DNA of 64,000 bases from Budorcas taxicolor (GCF_023091745.1 NC_068935.1:15731775-15795774); one strand, 5' to 3'; numbered from the stretch's first letter, positions 34,951-46,067 are shown. The notes: generated by a model not told the origin, from the letters alone. Made by a program: numbers and translations.

Positions 34951-35550
34951 TTAAGTTTTTTGTGAAAGCCAAAACACCATTGCTCTGACCCAGTTCCTCA
35001 TTTTCCCAACGGAAATACTGAGGTGTAGAGTAATTATGGGGGTCATCTGTAACTTGTGGGCTCGTTCCAGCCCTGCTGCCGACTGCCTGAGTGGCTGGGA
35101 CAAGCCTGTTTCTGTCTCTGGGGGTCAGTGTCCTCTGGGAAATGAGGTTGGGACAGTTGATCTCTAGCAGGAAGTTCACCACTGAAACAGCAGAGGAGCC
35201 CAGCTAAGAAAGGCCTAATGGGCTGGGGATGCCCCTTGGGCCCACATTTGTCCTCTTCTGTGTCCGGCTCTGCCCACCCACTGCTAAGTCATCTCCTTTT
35301 CATGCCTTTCCTGCCCTCTGTATGTATTGGCATCAGTCTCAAGTGTTTTGAAGGTGAGCGTATCCCTTCTGCTGACCAGAGACATCATTGGTGCCACCCG
35401 CCCTCCTTCCTGCCACATGAATTTGGTGACCAAGAACTCATAAATGTGTTGTCACAATATAGGCAACCAGAAGTGATTCATGCAACGAGAAAACCTGGGG
35501 AATAAGGATTGTCAATGATTCCTTCTATAAATTCACATGGAGTGTCAGGG
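34951..35550. other. unrecognised sequence with a MIR-like piece
   Basis: A weak MIR-like segment (35070-35165, 'gcctgagtggctgggacaag') is the only recognisable part. Confidence 0.45.
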
Positions 35551-35559
35551 AGCAATGTA

Positions 35560-36310
35560 CTGGCCTTTAAAAGTGATTGTTTCTGCAACACGGATGGACC
35601 TAGAGAGTGGCATACTGAGTGAAGTAAGTCAGACAAAGACAAATATATGATATTTTTTTATATGTGAAATCTAAAAAGAAATTATATAAATGAACTCATT
35701 TACAAAATAGAAACAGACTCACAAATTTAGAGAACTTATAGGTACCAGACGGAGAAGGCAATGGCACCCTACTCCAGTACTCTTGCCTGGAGAATCCCAT
35801 GGACGGGGGAGCCTGGTAGGCTGCAGTCCATGGGGTCGCTAAGAGTCAGACACGACTGAGTGACTTCACTTTCACTTTTCACTTTCATGCATTGGAGAAG
35901 GAAATGGCAACCCACTCCAGTATTCTTGCCTGGAGAATCCCAGGGACAGAGGAACCTAGTGGGCTGCCGTCTATGGGGTCGCACAGAGTTGGACATGACT
36001 GATGCAACTTAGCAGCAGCAGCAGCATAGTTACCAGAGGGGAAAGGGAAGGTGGGGGGAAGGAATAGTTTGGGAGTTTGGGATAGACATGTACACACTGC
36101 TATATTTAACATGGATAACCAACAAGGACCTACTGTATAGCACAGGGAACTCTGTTCAATGTCATGTGGGAGCCTGGATGGGAGGGGAGTTTGGGGGAGA
36201 ATGGGCACATGTATATGTATGGCTGAGTCCCTTTGCCATCTGAAATTATCACAATATTATCAATCAGCTACATTCCAATATAAAATAAAAAGTTTAATAA
36301 ACATAAATTT
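35560..36310 (+). mobile_element. artiodactyl L1 3' end, split by BOV-A2
   Basis: 'gcaacacggatggacctaga', 'gtaagtcagacaaagacaaa' before, and 'acctactgtatagcacaggg', 'cagctacattccaatataa' after the SINE. Typical L1 ORF2 terminus and 3' UTR, sense. Confidence 0.88.
35750..36025 (+). repeat. BOV-A2 SINE, full length
   Basis: Both monomers. Target duplication ATAGGTACCAGA / ATAGTTACCAGA (35738-35749, 36026-36037) with one mismatch. Confidence 0.96.
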
Positions 36311-37440
36311 TAAGAAGTGTCTGTTTCTTCAGCAACTTGTTAAGAGCTCAATATGAGGATGAATAGAATCTGGGAGCTGGAAGGGAAACAGGCCTAGAGC
36401 AAGGAGGAAGCTATATAAATCTCACTCTCACACCGAGAGGGTTCTTCCTGGCCAGGGTACTTATTAGGTACCTGGCTGAGAATTGATTCTGGGTAACTGC
36501 TTTGTTTAGCAGATTGGGAAGCTCAGGTCTGGCAACACTGCCAATGACTTGCCCAAGGTCCTATAGCTTATTGGCTGAAGACAGGACGACAGCCCAGACT
36601 CCTGACTCCTCTGAATATCTCAGCTGCCTCCTTCTACCCCAAAATGACCTTCAGGGACTTGTTTAATTTTATAAGCTGGTGGGGCTTGTGCTAAAGACTT
36701 TGAAGAGGAAATGTCAAAAAGAATAGACAAAAAGATAAAGACGGGGAAGAGATCACAAACCTCAGTGTTCCCTGGGGGGCCTGTCTTGTCTTTCTCTGAC
36801 ACTTTTCAGCTGGCCCTCCATCCTGCCTCACCCAGCCTCACTGTGGGTAGCCTCCAAAGTGCAGCTCTAGGCTTTCGGCTGGGCCTCCTCGGCACCCACT
36901 TCCTGGAGCACATGTCCCCTCGCATCACTAGCTCCTGTGACACGTGGACACACCCGCATCTGGTGCTCTAGCCTTGAAGCTGACAGTTCTTTCCATAGCT
37001 GGTTCTGGGGTATTTCCCTATGTAAATAGGGTTAGCTCCATTGGAGATCAAAATTGGAATTCATCTTTCCTCTGCGAATCTGTCTCCTTTGGGGCTTCCA
37101 GGATCCCCCGGTCTTCCAGACACAAAACTTTCAGATCACCTGAGGCTGAGGGGGTAGGGAGGCAGGAATGGAGACCTGGTGTCTAATGGGTCCAGAGTTT
37201 CAGTTTGGAGGAGGAGACAGTTCTAGAGATGGATGGTGACAACGTTTGCACAACAGTGGGAATGTACTTAATGCCACTGGGCTGCACATTTTAAAATGGT
37301 TGCAGTGGTCCCTTTTATGTCATATATACTTTGTCACAGTTAAAAAGAAGAGAAAACACTAAACTTTCAAGTCATCCTTGGCCTGTGGCTACTTTGCTTT
37401 CTCATCCCAACTCACTGTGTTACCAGGTCATGCTGATTTT
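36311..37440. other. mostly unrecognised sequence with a MIR remnant
   Basis: A MIR-like antisense piece lies at 36480-36610 ('cttgcccaaggtcctatagc'). No exon or other repeat is visible. Confidence 0.5.
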
Positions 37441-37900
37441 TCACTTAGCGGAGGTTCCTCAAACTTTCACATCCTGCAGCATGACCATGGGAGCTTGTTA
37501 GAATTATCAGTTCCCAAGGCCCACCTGCTTCCCTCTTTAGTCTGGGGGTAGGGCCTGGAATCTGCCTTTTAAAATATTTATTTATTTATGTAGCTCTCAC
37601 CTAAAGGGTCTTAGCTGGGTCATTGGGTCTTAGTTGGAGCACTCAGGATTTTCATTCCATCAGGCAGGATCTCTAGTTGTGGTGCATGGCTCAATAGTTG
37701 CCACGCACAGACTTAGTTGCCCAGTGGCATGTGGGATCTTAGTTCCCCAACCAGGGATTGAACCCATGTCCCCTGCTTTGCAAGGCGGATTCTAACCACT
37801 GGACCACCAGGGAAGTCCCCTGGAATCTGCATTTTAAACCTACTTCCCAACAAACCTGATGCGACTGGACCGTAGACCACACTTGGAGAAATACTGCCCT
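37441..37900 (+). repeat. MER5A hAT-Charlie MITE split by CHR SINE
   Basis: Left piece 37441-37570 ('ggttcctcaaactttcacat', 'tctgggggtagggcctgga'). Right piece 37819-37900 ends 'cacacttggagaaatactg'. Confidence 0.85.
37571..37818 (-). repeat. CHR-1-type SINE (antisense)
   Basis: 'tgggtcttagttggagcac' to 'ggaccaccagggaagt'. A ~17-bp target duplication CCTGGAATCTGC[C/A]TTTT lies at 37554-37570 and 37819-37835. Confidence 0.9.
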
Positions 37901-37939
37901 TCACCTCCTTTTGGCTTTGTCCCTTTGTCTCCTTTCCAC

Positions 37940-38160
37940 GACCCCTTCCCGCCCTGGCTGGCCTTCATCACCTCACACCTGGATTACTGCAACAGCTGGC
38001 CTGCCTTCAGCTAGCCTTTCTCTGCTCCAGCCTCCCCAGCTGCCAGGACCCATCTTCTGCAAATATCTTTGGCATCACATCACTTCCCTGCTCAGAAGTT
38101 TATCATGGCTCCCCCAGATCTATGAGATCCTAGCTTAAGTCAACCAGCTGGGAGCCAGCC
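37940..38160 (+). repeat. L2 LINE ORF2 remnant
   Basis: 'tcacacctggattactgcaac' through 'cacttccctgctcagaag' and 'tcatggctcccccag', classic sense L2. Confidence 0.82.
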
Positions 38161-39250
38161 AACTCGGCCTCCCATTCTTTCTCTCCCCTCCTTTCCTAGT
38201 CACTCCAGCCAGCCAGCTTCATTGGTCACTTTTAATGTTATGTTAGCCCCTCTGCTAGTTGGGGGTGGTCTTCTTTCTACCCCCACCCCACCCCCGCTTC
38301 ACCGTGCCCAGAACACCTCTTGTGACTTAGGGGGAATTACGAAAACTGTTGAGACTCTCTAGTCCGTTTCTCAGCACATCCATCTCCCCTTCCACTATCG
38401 AAGCTTGGCCGTTCCCTTCGCACAAGTTGTTCCACCTGTCTGTGCCTTAGTGTTCTCATTTTCTCATCTGTAAAATGGAGATCTTAATGGTACATCCTCA
38501 TAGGTTTGCAGAGACGATGAAAAGAAGAACTAGGTGTCAAGGGGACCTAGAATATTGCCTGACATGAAGTAAGTGCCATGGTAAGTGGTAGCTATTATTA
38601 CTTAATCGTTGTTATTATGGCCCCTTCCAGCGAGCTCTTCCCTGGAAACCACTTCTGTTTGGAATAGCTAACTGGTTGAGTTCTCTGTCAGACCTTGCCA
38701 GATCTGGCAGAGGTGGTTAATTGCTAAGTATTTGGGTTCCAATAAGCAGCTCTGCATGAGACAACCTGAGGAACTGGGCTGCCTACAAAGCGTTAATTAC
38801 ATCCATTAATTTCTAGCCAACTAGGAGGAGAGGAGGTGAGATTTGAAATCAAGATTTTTCCAGGGAGGGTAAGTAGGATGATGTTAGGATACTTCAAAAT
38901 ACCCTAAAGAGAATGTGCAGCTTATTTCCTCTGGTCTTTCTAGACTCCTTCTCCCTATACCTCAGGTCCTAGTGGCCCTGCTTCCTCATCTCACTCCGTG
39001 GGTTCTTCCTTTGGAGCTTCACCAGAAGTACCTTCTTCTGTAGTGGTTCCCAGTCTGAGAGCCCTGTGCCTTGCGCCTCTGCAGTCTTAGTCTGTAAATA
39101 ATCTACCACCCACATTTCTGTTCTACTTTTCAAACCCACCTCTATGCTCGTGTGGCAAATACAGTAAGCTCCTTTAAAAGCCCCACTGAATTCACAGTCA
39201 CTGCTTGTCATTATGTATTCTCTTTCTCTATCTCAGTGAATAATACCCTG
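38161..39250. other. single-copy sequence with a MIR
   Basis: 38410-38620 is a sense MIR ('ccacctgtctgtgccttagt', 'tctgtaaaatggagatctt'). 38640-38880 is unique and contains repeated TTAAT/ATTAA homeodomain-type cores. No coding is seen. Confidence 0.5.
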
Positions 39251-39254
39251 GAGA

Positions 39255-40375
39255 CATCATGTGTTCAGTTCCAGACTGTGGCCATAAAGTGAATATCATA
39301 ATAAAGCAAGTCACGTGAATTTTTTTGTTTCCCAGTGCATATCAAATGTATGTTTACAGTATACTGTAGTCTATTAAGTGTGCAGTAGCATTAGGGCTTA
39401 AAAAACAACGTTCAGTTCAGTTCAGTTCAGTCGCTCAGTCGTGTCCGACTCTTTGTGACCCCATGAATCGTAGCACACCAGGCCTCCCTGTCCATCACCA
39501 ACTCCAGCGTTCACTCAAACTCATGTCCATCGAGTCGGTGATGCCATCCAACCATCTCATCCTCTGTCATCCCCTTCTCCTCCTGTCCCCAATCCCTCCC
39601 AGCATCAGGGTCTTTTCCAATGAGTCAACTCTTCGCATGAGGTGGCCAAAGTACTGGAGTTTCAGCTTCAGCATCATTCCCTCCAAAGAACACCCAGTAC
39701 TGATCTCCTTTAGAATGGACTGGTTGGATCTCCTTGCAGTCCAAGGGACTCTCAAGAGTCTTCTCCAACACCACAGTTCAAAAGCATCAGTTCTTCCGTG
39801 CTCAGCCTTCTTCACAGTCCAGCTCTCAGATCCATACATGAACACTGGAAAAACCATAGCCTTGACCAGACAGACCTTTGTTGGCAAAGTAATGTCTCTG
39901 CTTTTGAATATGTCATCTAGGTTGGTCATAACTTTCCTTCCAAGGAGTAAGCGTCTTCTAATTTCATGGCTGCAATCACCACCTGCAGTGATTTTGGAGC
40001 CCCCCAAAATAAAGTCTGACACTGTTTCCACTGTTTCCCCATCTATTTCAAGTTGGCTTAAAGCTCAACATTCAGAAAAAGCAATGTACATACCATAATT
40101 TAAAAATACCTTATCACTGAAAAATGCCAAGCATCATCTGAGCCTTCAGCAAGTCATAGTATCATCAAAGATCTCAGATCACCATAAAAATATAGCAACA
40201 GCGAAAAAGTTGAAAACATCGCAAGAATTACCGAAATGTCATACCAGAACACAAAGTGAGCAAACACTGTTGCAAAAACGGCACTGATAGATTTGTTTGA
40301 TGCAGGGTGGCCAGAAACCTTTGTTTAAAAAAAATATATATCTGCGAAATACAATAAAGTGAGGTATGACTATAT
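39255..40375 (+). mobile_element. Tigger1-type DNA transposon remnant, internally deleted
   Basis: The left end ('gtgttcagttccagactgtgg', 'taataaagcaagtcacgtga') and right end ('gatcaccataaaaatata', 'gcagggtggccagaaacc', 'acaataaagtgaggtatgac') match Tigger1 termini. The transposase part is gone. A BovB inserted into the middle. Confidence 0.82.
39413..40078 (-). mobile_element. BovB LINE (antisense) with inverted 5' tip
   Basis: A 154-codon minus frame (39567-40031) encodes BovB RT C-terminal text (VSDFILGGSKITAGGDCSHE, MYGSESWTVKKAE, RRLLRVPWTARRSNQ, FGHLMRRVDS). The 3' end is the repeated TTCAG tail at 39413-39428. At 40051 the orientation flips: 40051-40078 is sense BovB text. Confidence 0.92.
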
Positions 40376-42544
40376 TAAGAGTTCAACTACTTTTGGGTTG
40401 GGATAGATTGGGGAAGAGTTTTGACATTTAAAAGGGGCTCCTGATGTCACCAAGGTCCCATGGGATCAGTGGGAGTAGCACTGAGCTCTCTGGTTCTGAA
40501 TTTTCTTATCTGTGAAATGGAGGTGAATCACAAGCGTCTGTTTCTGTAAGGGCAGGAAACATGGCTGTGGCAGTGGGGAGGGGGCGGCAGGCTGCATGAG
40601 GATCAGATGAGACGGTGGTAGGAGGGTCCTGGGAGAGGGAGCATGTCCAGGCAGGGGAACATACCGCTTCGGTACTTCTGGTTCTTTTCCTTGTACTGGG
40701 TCCAGCCCGACCAGCTGGGCCCGGAAGCCCCAAGCTGTGAAGGTCTTTCCAGGAGTCATGTTTTCTTTTGCCTTTCCCCACCCCTGCTGGTTTTCTGTGG
40801 AACAAAAACAACAAGAGCTGCTCCTCTATGTGACTGACAAACAGCCACAAAGTTCCTCTTATCTAGTCTAGCAACTGCTGTGGCCTCAGAAGGTGCAGTG
40901 TTTGTCTCTGTTTAGTCATGGTTGCCTGGGCAACGTACTTGTTCTCTCTTTCCCACTGTGTGACTGTGGGTATGTTTTTCCCCTTTCTCATAGGGAAGGG
41001 CTGGATGACCAGAGAGGGCTGTATGTTTGCTGGGCCATCTCCTGAGTTTCCTTTTTTCATCTGTTGGTTCTTATTTGGCTGGAAATCAGCATATGGGAAG
41101 CCTGCAGATGAGCCTAAGAGTGGAAAAGTCCCTCAGTTCGTGAGATGGGGAGGGGATGGGAGTAAGTGGGAACTGGGGAGAACCGGGTTGGGTGGAGAGA
41201 CGAGGGGAACTGGGGGAGTAGCTGCCTGATGCAACCTTTGTGTCCATTCTACCAGCTGTGAAGTCTGCACAGCCAGGAAATTGATCAAATGGGCAGATGC
41301 AGACAATGAACTTGGCATCATGAGTCGAGAGGTGAGGAGCAGAAAGAGAAGTTGGGATTTGAGAGACCAGCAAGCAGGGTAAAGTTGTGAAGAAGAGGTT
41401 TGGTGATTCTAAACGAATAGGCCTACATGTGTGACCTTTACAGTGAAAGAAGCCTGCCATTGGGAATATATCCGGTCAGTGATGGGTGCAAGAAAAGGAG
41501 CCAAGACCTCTTGGCCCTTGAGGTTTATGGCTCAGGAAGGTCAAGGAGTTCCTTTAAATTTCAAGTGACAAAGAGGTAGGTGCACATGCTACAGGAAGCG
41601 GAGATGGAACGGAGTCACTCACACAGGAGTGATTCCCTCCCTTGGGAAACTGGGGGGCTTAGACCACAGCTTAGGGCCCATAGTGGCTCCGGGTAAGGAC
41701 ACAGTGGAGGAGACAGTGAATGCCCAGAATCAGAGAAATGGCTGGACCCCAGATGCCAGAGACATGGGGCCCAGGAAAGGGTGATGGGTAAGTAAGGATG
41801 CCTCCAAGGAGAGACAGAGGAGGGAAGTGGAGTTGGGACACTTAGACTTGGCCGTGCCCAAGGGGCTGGTGGGTTTTGTGAGCAAAATCTCAGCAGTAAC
41901 AAGTGGAGCAGCAGAGCTTGAGAGCATCTCCCCTTGGGGGAGTGGGATGGGGTTTGGGCCATCGTATATACTGTGTGTCCTTTTCTCACCGAGGCCCTCT
42001 TAGCTCCTTTTCCAGTGTCAGTGGTCTCCTGTGGGTGGTATTAAGGTAAATGTACTAAGTGATCTGGATGATGTTTCAGAAGGGGAGAGGCCCATTTGTG
42101 TTTATTTGGTTCCCCTCTTCTTGCTCCCTCACATGGACACCATGCCATTTTCTTTTGGGGCCTTTCTTGGGGTACCCTTCCTTGCAAATCACCCCTCAAG
42201 CTGAAGTTGTACATTAGCAGTCACCTCACCACTCACTCCCAAGCTGCCATATGAAAGCAGGAGTGGGAGAGAGGGATGGATAGAAGATTGGGTCCCAATT
42301 TGCCATAATAGCTGTGTGACTTTCGGCAAGTCACTTCAGCGGGCTGAGTCTCAGCTTACTCACCCGTACAATGGGGGTGTTGTGACAGTTACGCAAGATC
42401 ATTGGTGTAGCACAGGCCTGCCACTCAGGTGGTGCCCATGAGCAGATGAGTCAGAAAAACAGTGCCCCCAACCACCATTAGGGCCTCTACCACCCACTCT
42501 GTTTTAAGCTCAGGCGGACACCAGGTTTATTTTTAGAAAAAAAA
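40376..42544. other. 3' intergenic flank of TSC22D3
   Basis: Mostly unique sequence. A sense MIR lies at 42280-42400 ('gctgtgtgactttcggcaag', 'cccgtacaatgggggtg'). Open frames of 60-125 codons on both strands have no recognisable domain. No other gene is supported between the TSC22D3 3' end and the left edge. Confidence 0.55.
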
Positions 42545-42565
42545 AAAAAAAGAGCAAAGTTTATT
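42537..42565 (-). terminator. TSC22D3: TSC22D3 polyadenylation signal
   Basis: Minus-strand AATAAA (TTTATT at 42560-42565 on the plus strand) followed by CTTTGCTC and a T15 tract (42537-42551), a normal poly(A) signal plus U-rich downstream element. It gives a ~1.4 kb 3' UTR. Cleavage is expected near 42540-42550. Confidence 0.8.
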
Positions 42566-43922
42566 GAAATTTCAAGCTACATTTGAAAAATCAAAATCCA
42601 AATCCTGGAGACATAACATCAGGATAAGGTGTTAGAACGTGGGAAGTGTTCAACTGCCACAGAACTCCCTAGAGACAAGCTCCCTGAGCACATCACCCAG
42701 GCATCATCGGGTCAGAGTTATTCCCTTGTCCATGAGAGGACACCAGCAAGCTGATCGTTCTCTGCACTTGAAAGTTTTCCACAACCGTGAACAACAAAAC
42801 AAAGTTTTCAGATGACAAAGTCCCAGCTGATCTTCTCTCAACCCCATTCTATGTAGTCAGCACCAGTGAATGGTGGGTTTGGCATTCAGAAGGGGACCTC
42901 ACATGTATTCAGGGGACATATGGGGCAAAGGTTGCAGCAGCAAGGCATTTAGAGGCTGGCCCCCTCCCTGCCTTTACTCTTTTTTTTTTTTAATATAAAT
43001 TTGTTTATTTTAATTGGAGGCTAATTACAATATTGTATTGGTTTTGCCATACATCAACATGAATCCGCCACGGGTATACACGTGCCTTTACTCTTTAGTC
43101 TTACTTAACCTAAAGGACAAACTGGATCCACTTGGTAAATAAACAAATCTAAGAATTAGCCTTAAGAGATAAGGGACCACTCGATACTTCCAAAGCTGAT
43201 TAGGCCCTTCAACACACAGGTGTATGTGTATACGTATACATCACTACACTAAGATACAGATCTAGCCCTATGGGTATATATACGCATGTATGGCTATATA
43301 GAAAAAACTATGCCAATACTAACCAAACAGAACTTTGTAAGCGGTCATCCCAAAGCCATAATCGCACACTGGGCTGTGCACAGAGCCATGCATTACACCA
43401 TATTCACCAACAGAAGGCTGACTTGGCTCAATCTCTCCCAACTAGGGCCCTGTCCTGGTGAGGCAATGGAGGAGAGAGAGGTTGCCTCTGCTTAAACCAC
43501 AACTGGTTTCTCCATAGGACAGTTTTTGTCAGGTTGAAGCTGTTGAAGATGTCCATGGAAATGAAAAAAAACAGACCCCTTAGACTTTCTGGAGTGGCCC
43601 GTCTCAAACTACCTTGCTCCTTTGCCAGTTGCAGCTAAATTGCTCAGGCTCTGGGAGCCCACAGGGCGCAGTGGCATTAAGAGGCTCACTGGCTTGGGGT
43701 GATGAGGCCCCATGCAACTCAGCCTCTAGAGACCTACTCTTTGTCAGGGGTCTGTCACTGGAGTGGACCCAGGTGGCCATGTCCTTGGGACATCTCTTGG
43801 CACCAGCTAGGCTAGGTGTAAAGTTCTCCACGTGAGATGACGCTTGGGGAGCCAAAAAACAAACTGGAAAGAACTAGGTAGGACAAGTTTAGTGGCTCTG
43901 CCCACCCTGAGGACAGAGCCAC
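42545..43922 (-). other. TSC22D3: TSC22D3 3' untranslated region
   Basis: Runs from the TAA stop to the AATAAA at 42560-42565. It has no protein frame with recognisable content. A 101-bp L1 fragment with target duplication sits inside it (42982-43082). The remaining text (43096-43922) is unique. The extent is inferred from the signal and from the typical ~2 kb size of the short TSC22D3 mRNA, not from transcript data. Confidence 0.75.
42982..43082 (-). mobile_element. L1_BT 3' fragment inside the TSC22D3 3' UTR
   Basis: 101 bp of young ruminant L1 3' end with poly(T) on the plus strand. Perfect 13-bp target duplication TGCCTTTACTCTT (42969-42981, 43083-43095). It lies in the same orientation as the gene and brings its own AATAAA (minus strand, 43004-43009). 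Confidence 0.93.
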
Positions 43923-44153
43923 TTACACGGCAGAACCACCGGGGGCCTCAGGGGTTTCTGGGGTTTCGGGAGCTGGCTCCTCAGGGCTCAGACGGGACTG
44001 GAACTTCTCCAGCTGCTCTGGGCTCGCCAGGGTCTTCAAGAGAGTATTCTCCCGCTCCAGCTGGGAGTTCTTCTCCACCAGCTCCCGGATCTGCTCCTTC
44101 AGGATCTCCACCTCCTCTCTCACAGCATACATCAGGTGATTCTTCACTAGATC
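43923..44153 (-). CDS. TSC22D3: TSC22D3 (GILZ) exon 3: end of TSC box, leucine zipper, Pro-rich tail
   Basis: Terminal coding exon, 76 codons plus TAA (43923-43925), residues 59-134. GILZ is a glucocorticoid-induced protein that dimerises and binds NF-kB p65, AP-1 and Raf/Ras, damping inflammatory and proliferative signalling in cytoplasm and nucleus. Visible features: the rest of the TSC box (DLVKNHLMYAVREEVE), then a leucine zipper with Leu76, Leu83, Leu90 and Leu97 every seven residues and Asn87 between. A Glu/Pro-rich tail (about 98-134) ends GGSAV. The acceptor AG is at 44154-44155 (plus-strand CT), preceded by a pyrimidine-rich run. The tail contains a doubled ETP unit, a small difference from the human tail as I recall it. 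Total length 134 matches the short GILZ isoform exactly. Confidence 0.98.
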   Translation of the reverse strand, partial: DLVKNHLMYAVREEVEILKEQIRELVEKNSQLERENTLLKTLASPEQLEKFQSRLSPEEPAPETPETPEAPGGSAV

Positions 44154-45306
44154 CTGTCCCGGAGAAGATGACGACAGAGGCATCCGTTAGCCATGGCGGC
44201 CCCTCTGCAGCACTGCGCCCTGGCCATCGGGGTGCCTGCTGTCTCTCACATCACTGACCACCATACTTCCCTCAGCATGCTGGCCCTGTGTGGCCCTGCC
44301 CCTCCCACCCCTTTCTCCCAAGCACCTAAAGCCACGCTCAGAAGAGCTGTGGGATCGGGGCCACGCCTGAGTTGGGAGCCCAGCTTTGAACTACATAGGA
44401 TTCTCCCCTGATAAGTTTCTAATAACTTTCAAAGCTGGCCTCTTGGGAGCCTTTGGGGTGCGACTTATGCTGGCTGGTGGTGGTTCGCTCTATCTCCATT
44501 TCCATATAAGGTCCCGCTGCTGGCCCTGATCCCAGGGAACACCTGCAATGCACCCCCTACTGTCAGTCTGCTTGACACATCTTCACCAAGAGAGGAAAAT
44601 GGGCTATTTTGGAGCCTCTCCCACTCCTCATAAGCCAGCATACTGAGCTGCAGCTGCTCTGCAGCCTGGCCAGACAGGACACTGGCCCTGGGGGAAGCTA
44701 CCAGCATGGCCGCATCCTCTCTGAATTTGGATAACTGCACTGGAGGCAGAGAACAATGTCCTTAGGCTCCTGGGCACAATGACGTGGTTGCTAACTGCTC
44801 GATGCCCCAAAGCCCTGTAGCCACTGTGGCTGCTTGGTGGAATATGACCTCTACCTGCTAAGGAGAGGAAGAAGGGATTGTGGGGGAGTTGCTTTGCCTC
44901 CTGTCTCCTCCCAACTCCTGACCCCAGCCCAGGCTCTGCAGAGGCACTGCAGTGTGCTTATATCCCATGCGCTCTGGCCCCTGCCAAGTGTGGGATGTAG
45001 ACAAATGCAGGTGTCTGAGCTCCCTGCCCTGCCATGGGCCCAGGAGGGAGCCAGACATGGCTGTAAAGCCCTGCGATTGGAGAAGGAGGAGGAGGAGGAA
45101 AGGAGAGGGCCCAGCAAGTGTGGACTGGAAATGCCCTAAAAGGTGCCATTCCTATGGGACTCTACTCAAGGCCTCTAAGGGGAGAGGAGACAGGCTGTCA
45201 GCTTCCCCAGGCTCTTGGCTTTCGCACCCACCCCCTCACCACTGCCCTGAGTTACATAAGCAGAAGACAGGTCTGGGAATGACAATGACGCAGTGATGCC
45301 ACTCAC
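44154..45306 (-). other. TSC22D3: TSC22D3 intron 2
   Basis: 1153 bp, donor GTGAGT (45301-45306) and acceptor CAG (44154-44156). No repeat is recognised. The intron end is open in the exon 3 frame for 10 codons back to an ATG at 44181-44183. Confidence 0.9.
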
Positions 45307-45358
45307 CATGGCCTGCTCAATCTTGTTGTCTATAGCCACCACACTGGCTCCGGAGGCA
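45307..45358 (-). CDS. TSC22D3: TSC22D3 (GILZ) exon 2: core of the TSC box
   Basis: A 52-nt exon, too short for a long open frame on its own. It completes the Ser41 codon split across the junction (AG|T) and encodes ASGASVVAIDNKIEQAM (residues 42-58), the invariant start of the TSC box that all TSC22-family members share. The acceptor is TTGACAG (AG at 45359-45360) and the donor ATG|GTGAGT (45301-45306), both canonical. This exon joins the short first exon here and the alternative upstream first exons of longer isoforms. Confidence 0.98.
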
Positions 45359-46067
45359 CTGTCAAGACAAAAAGGAAAGCGACCACGTTACCCACTTGGT
45401 CACAGTCTTAAGTACCTGGTAGTGGTGGCCACAAGGTTCTCCCTCTGGCCCAGCTCTTCCTCTCTCCCGCAGCCCTGGCCGGGAGTTTCAGGCACTTTGT
45501 CCCCAGGTCCCTCTCTGGCCCCTGCAGGAAGCTGCACCTCCCCACCCAGGCCAGCTGCCGGCCACTGCTGTATGGAGCTCCGCGGGGAGCGGCGCGCAGG
45601 TCCGGGGGTGCACGGGCCAGCGTGGCCTGCTCGGCGACGTGCAAACAATGGGGGCGCGCGGCCCAGCGAGTCGCCTGCTGCCGGCCCATTACGGCGCCGG
45701 CCCACCAGGTCCAAGGCAAACCTACCGAGCTCTGTAGCTAGCTAGGAATTCCTCCTAGGCTCAGAAGCTTCCGGCCTGCTCCCCAACGGCGCACGGCGCG
45801 CGGCCAGCCTCCCGCCCAGCCCTGCCGCCTCTGCCTCCGGCTGTGGCAGCTCGTTCTTACGGCGCAGCGGCCGCAGGGACGCTCCGACGGCGGATCCCAG
45901 CGCGGCGGTGACCCCCCCCCGCCCCCGCGTCCCCTACCTCCGCCCCTTCCCAGGATGCTGCACCGCGGGGAACGGGGGCCGCCGGCACACGGCTCGCTCG
46001 GAGATCCCGCTCGCAGCCCAGCCCCCGCCGCCGGCGCCCGGGCTCCGGAGCTGTGGCCAGCTGTTAC
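45359..46067 (-). other. TSC22D3: TSC22D3 intron 1, largely CpG island
   Basis: 709 bp, donor GTAACA (46062-46067), acceptor ACAG (45359-45362). It is CpG-dense through most of its length and contains C9/C5/C4 runs at 45912-45934, meaning G-runs on the gene strand. Confidence 0.9.

Noticed and set aside
1..42544. Exons of the neighbouring gene PRPS1, expected on this side in human gene order
   Set aside because: No reading frame resembles phosphoribosyl pyrophosphate synthetase; that gene must lie beyond the left edge if synteny holds.
45293..45745. 150-codon plus-strand frame over TSC22D3 exon 2 and intron 1
   Set aside because: Long frames are expected by chance in CpG-island sequence; it overlaps the true exon on the other strand and has no known content.
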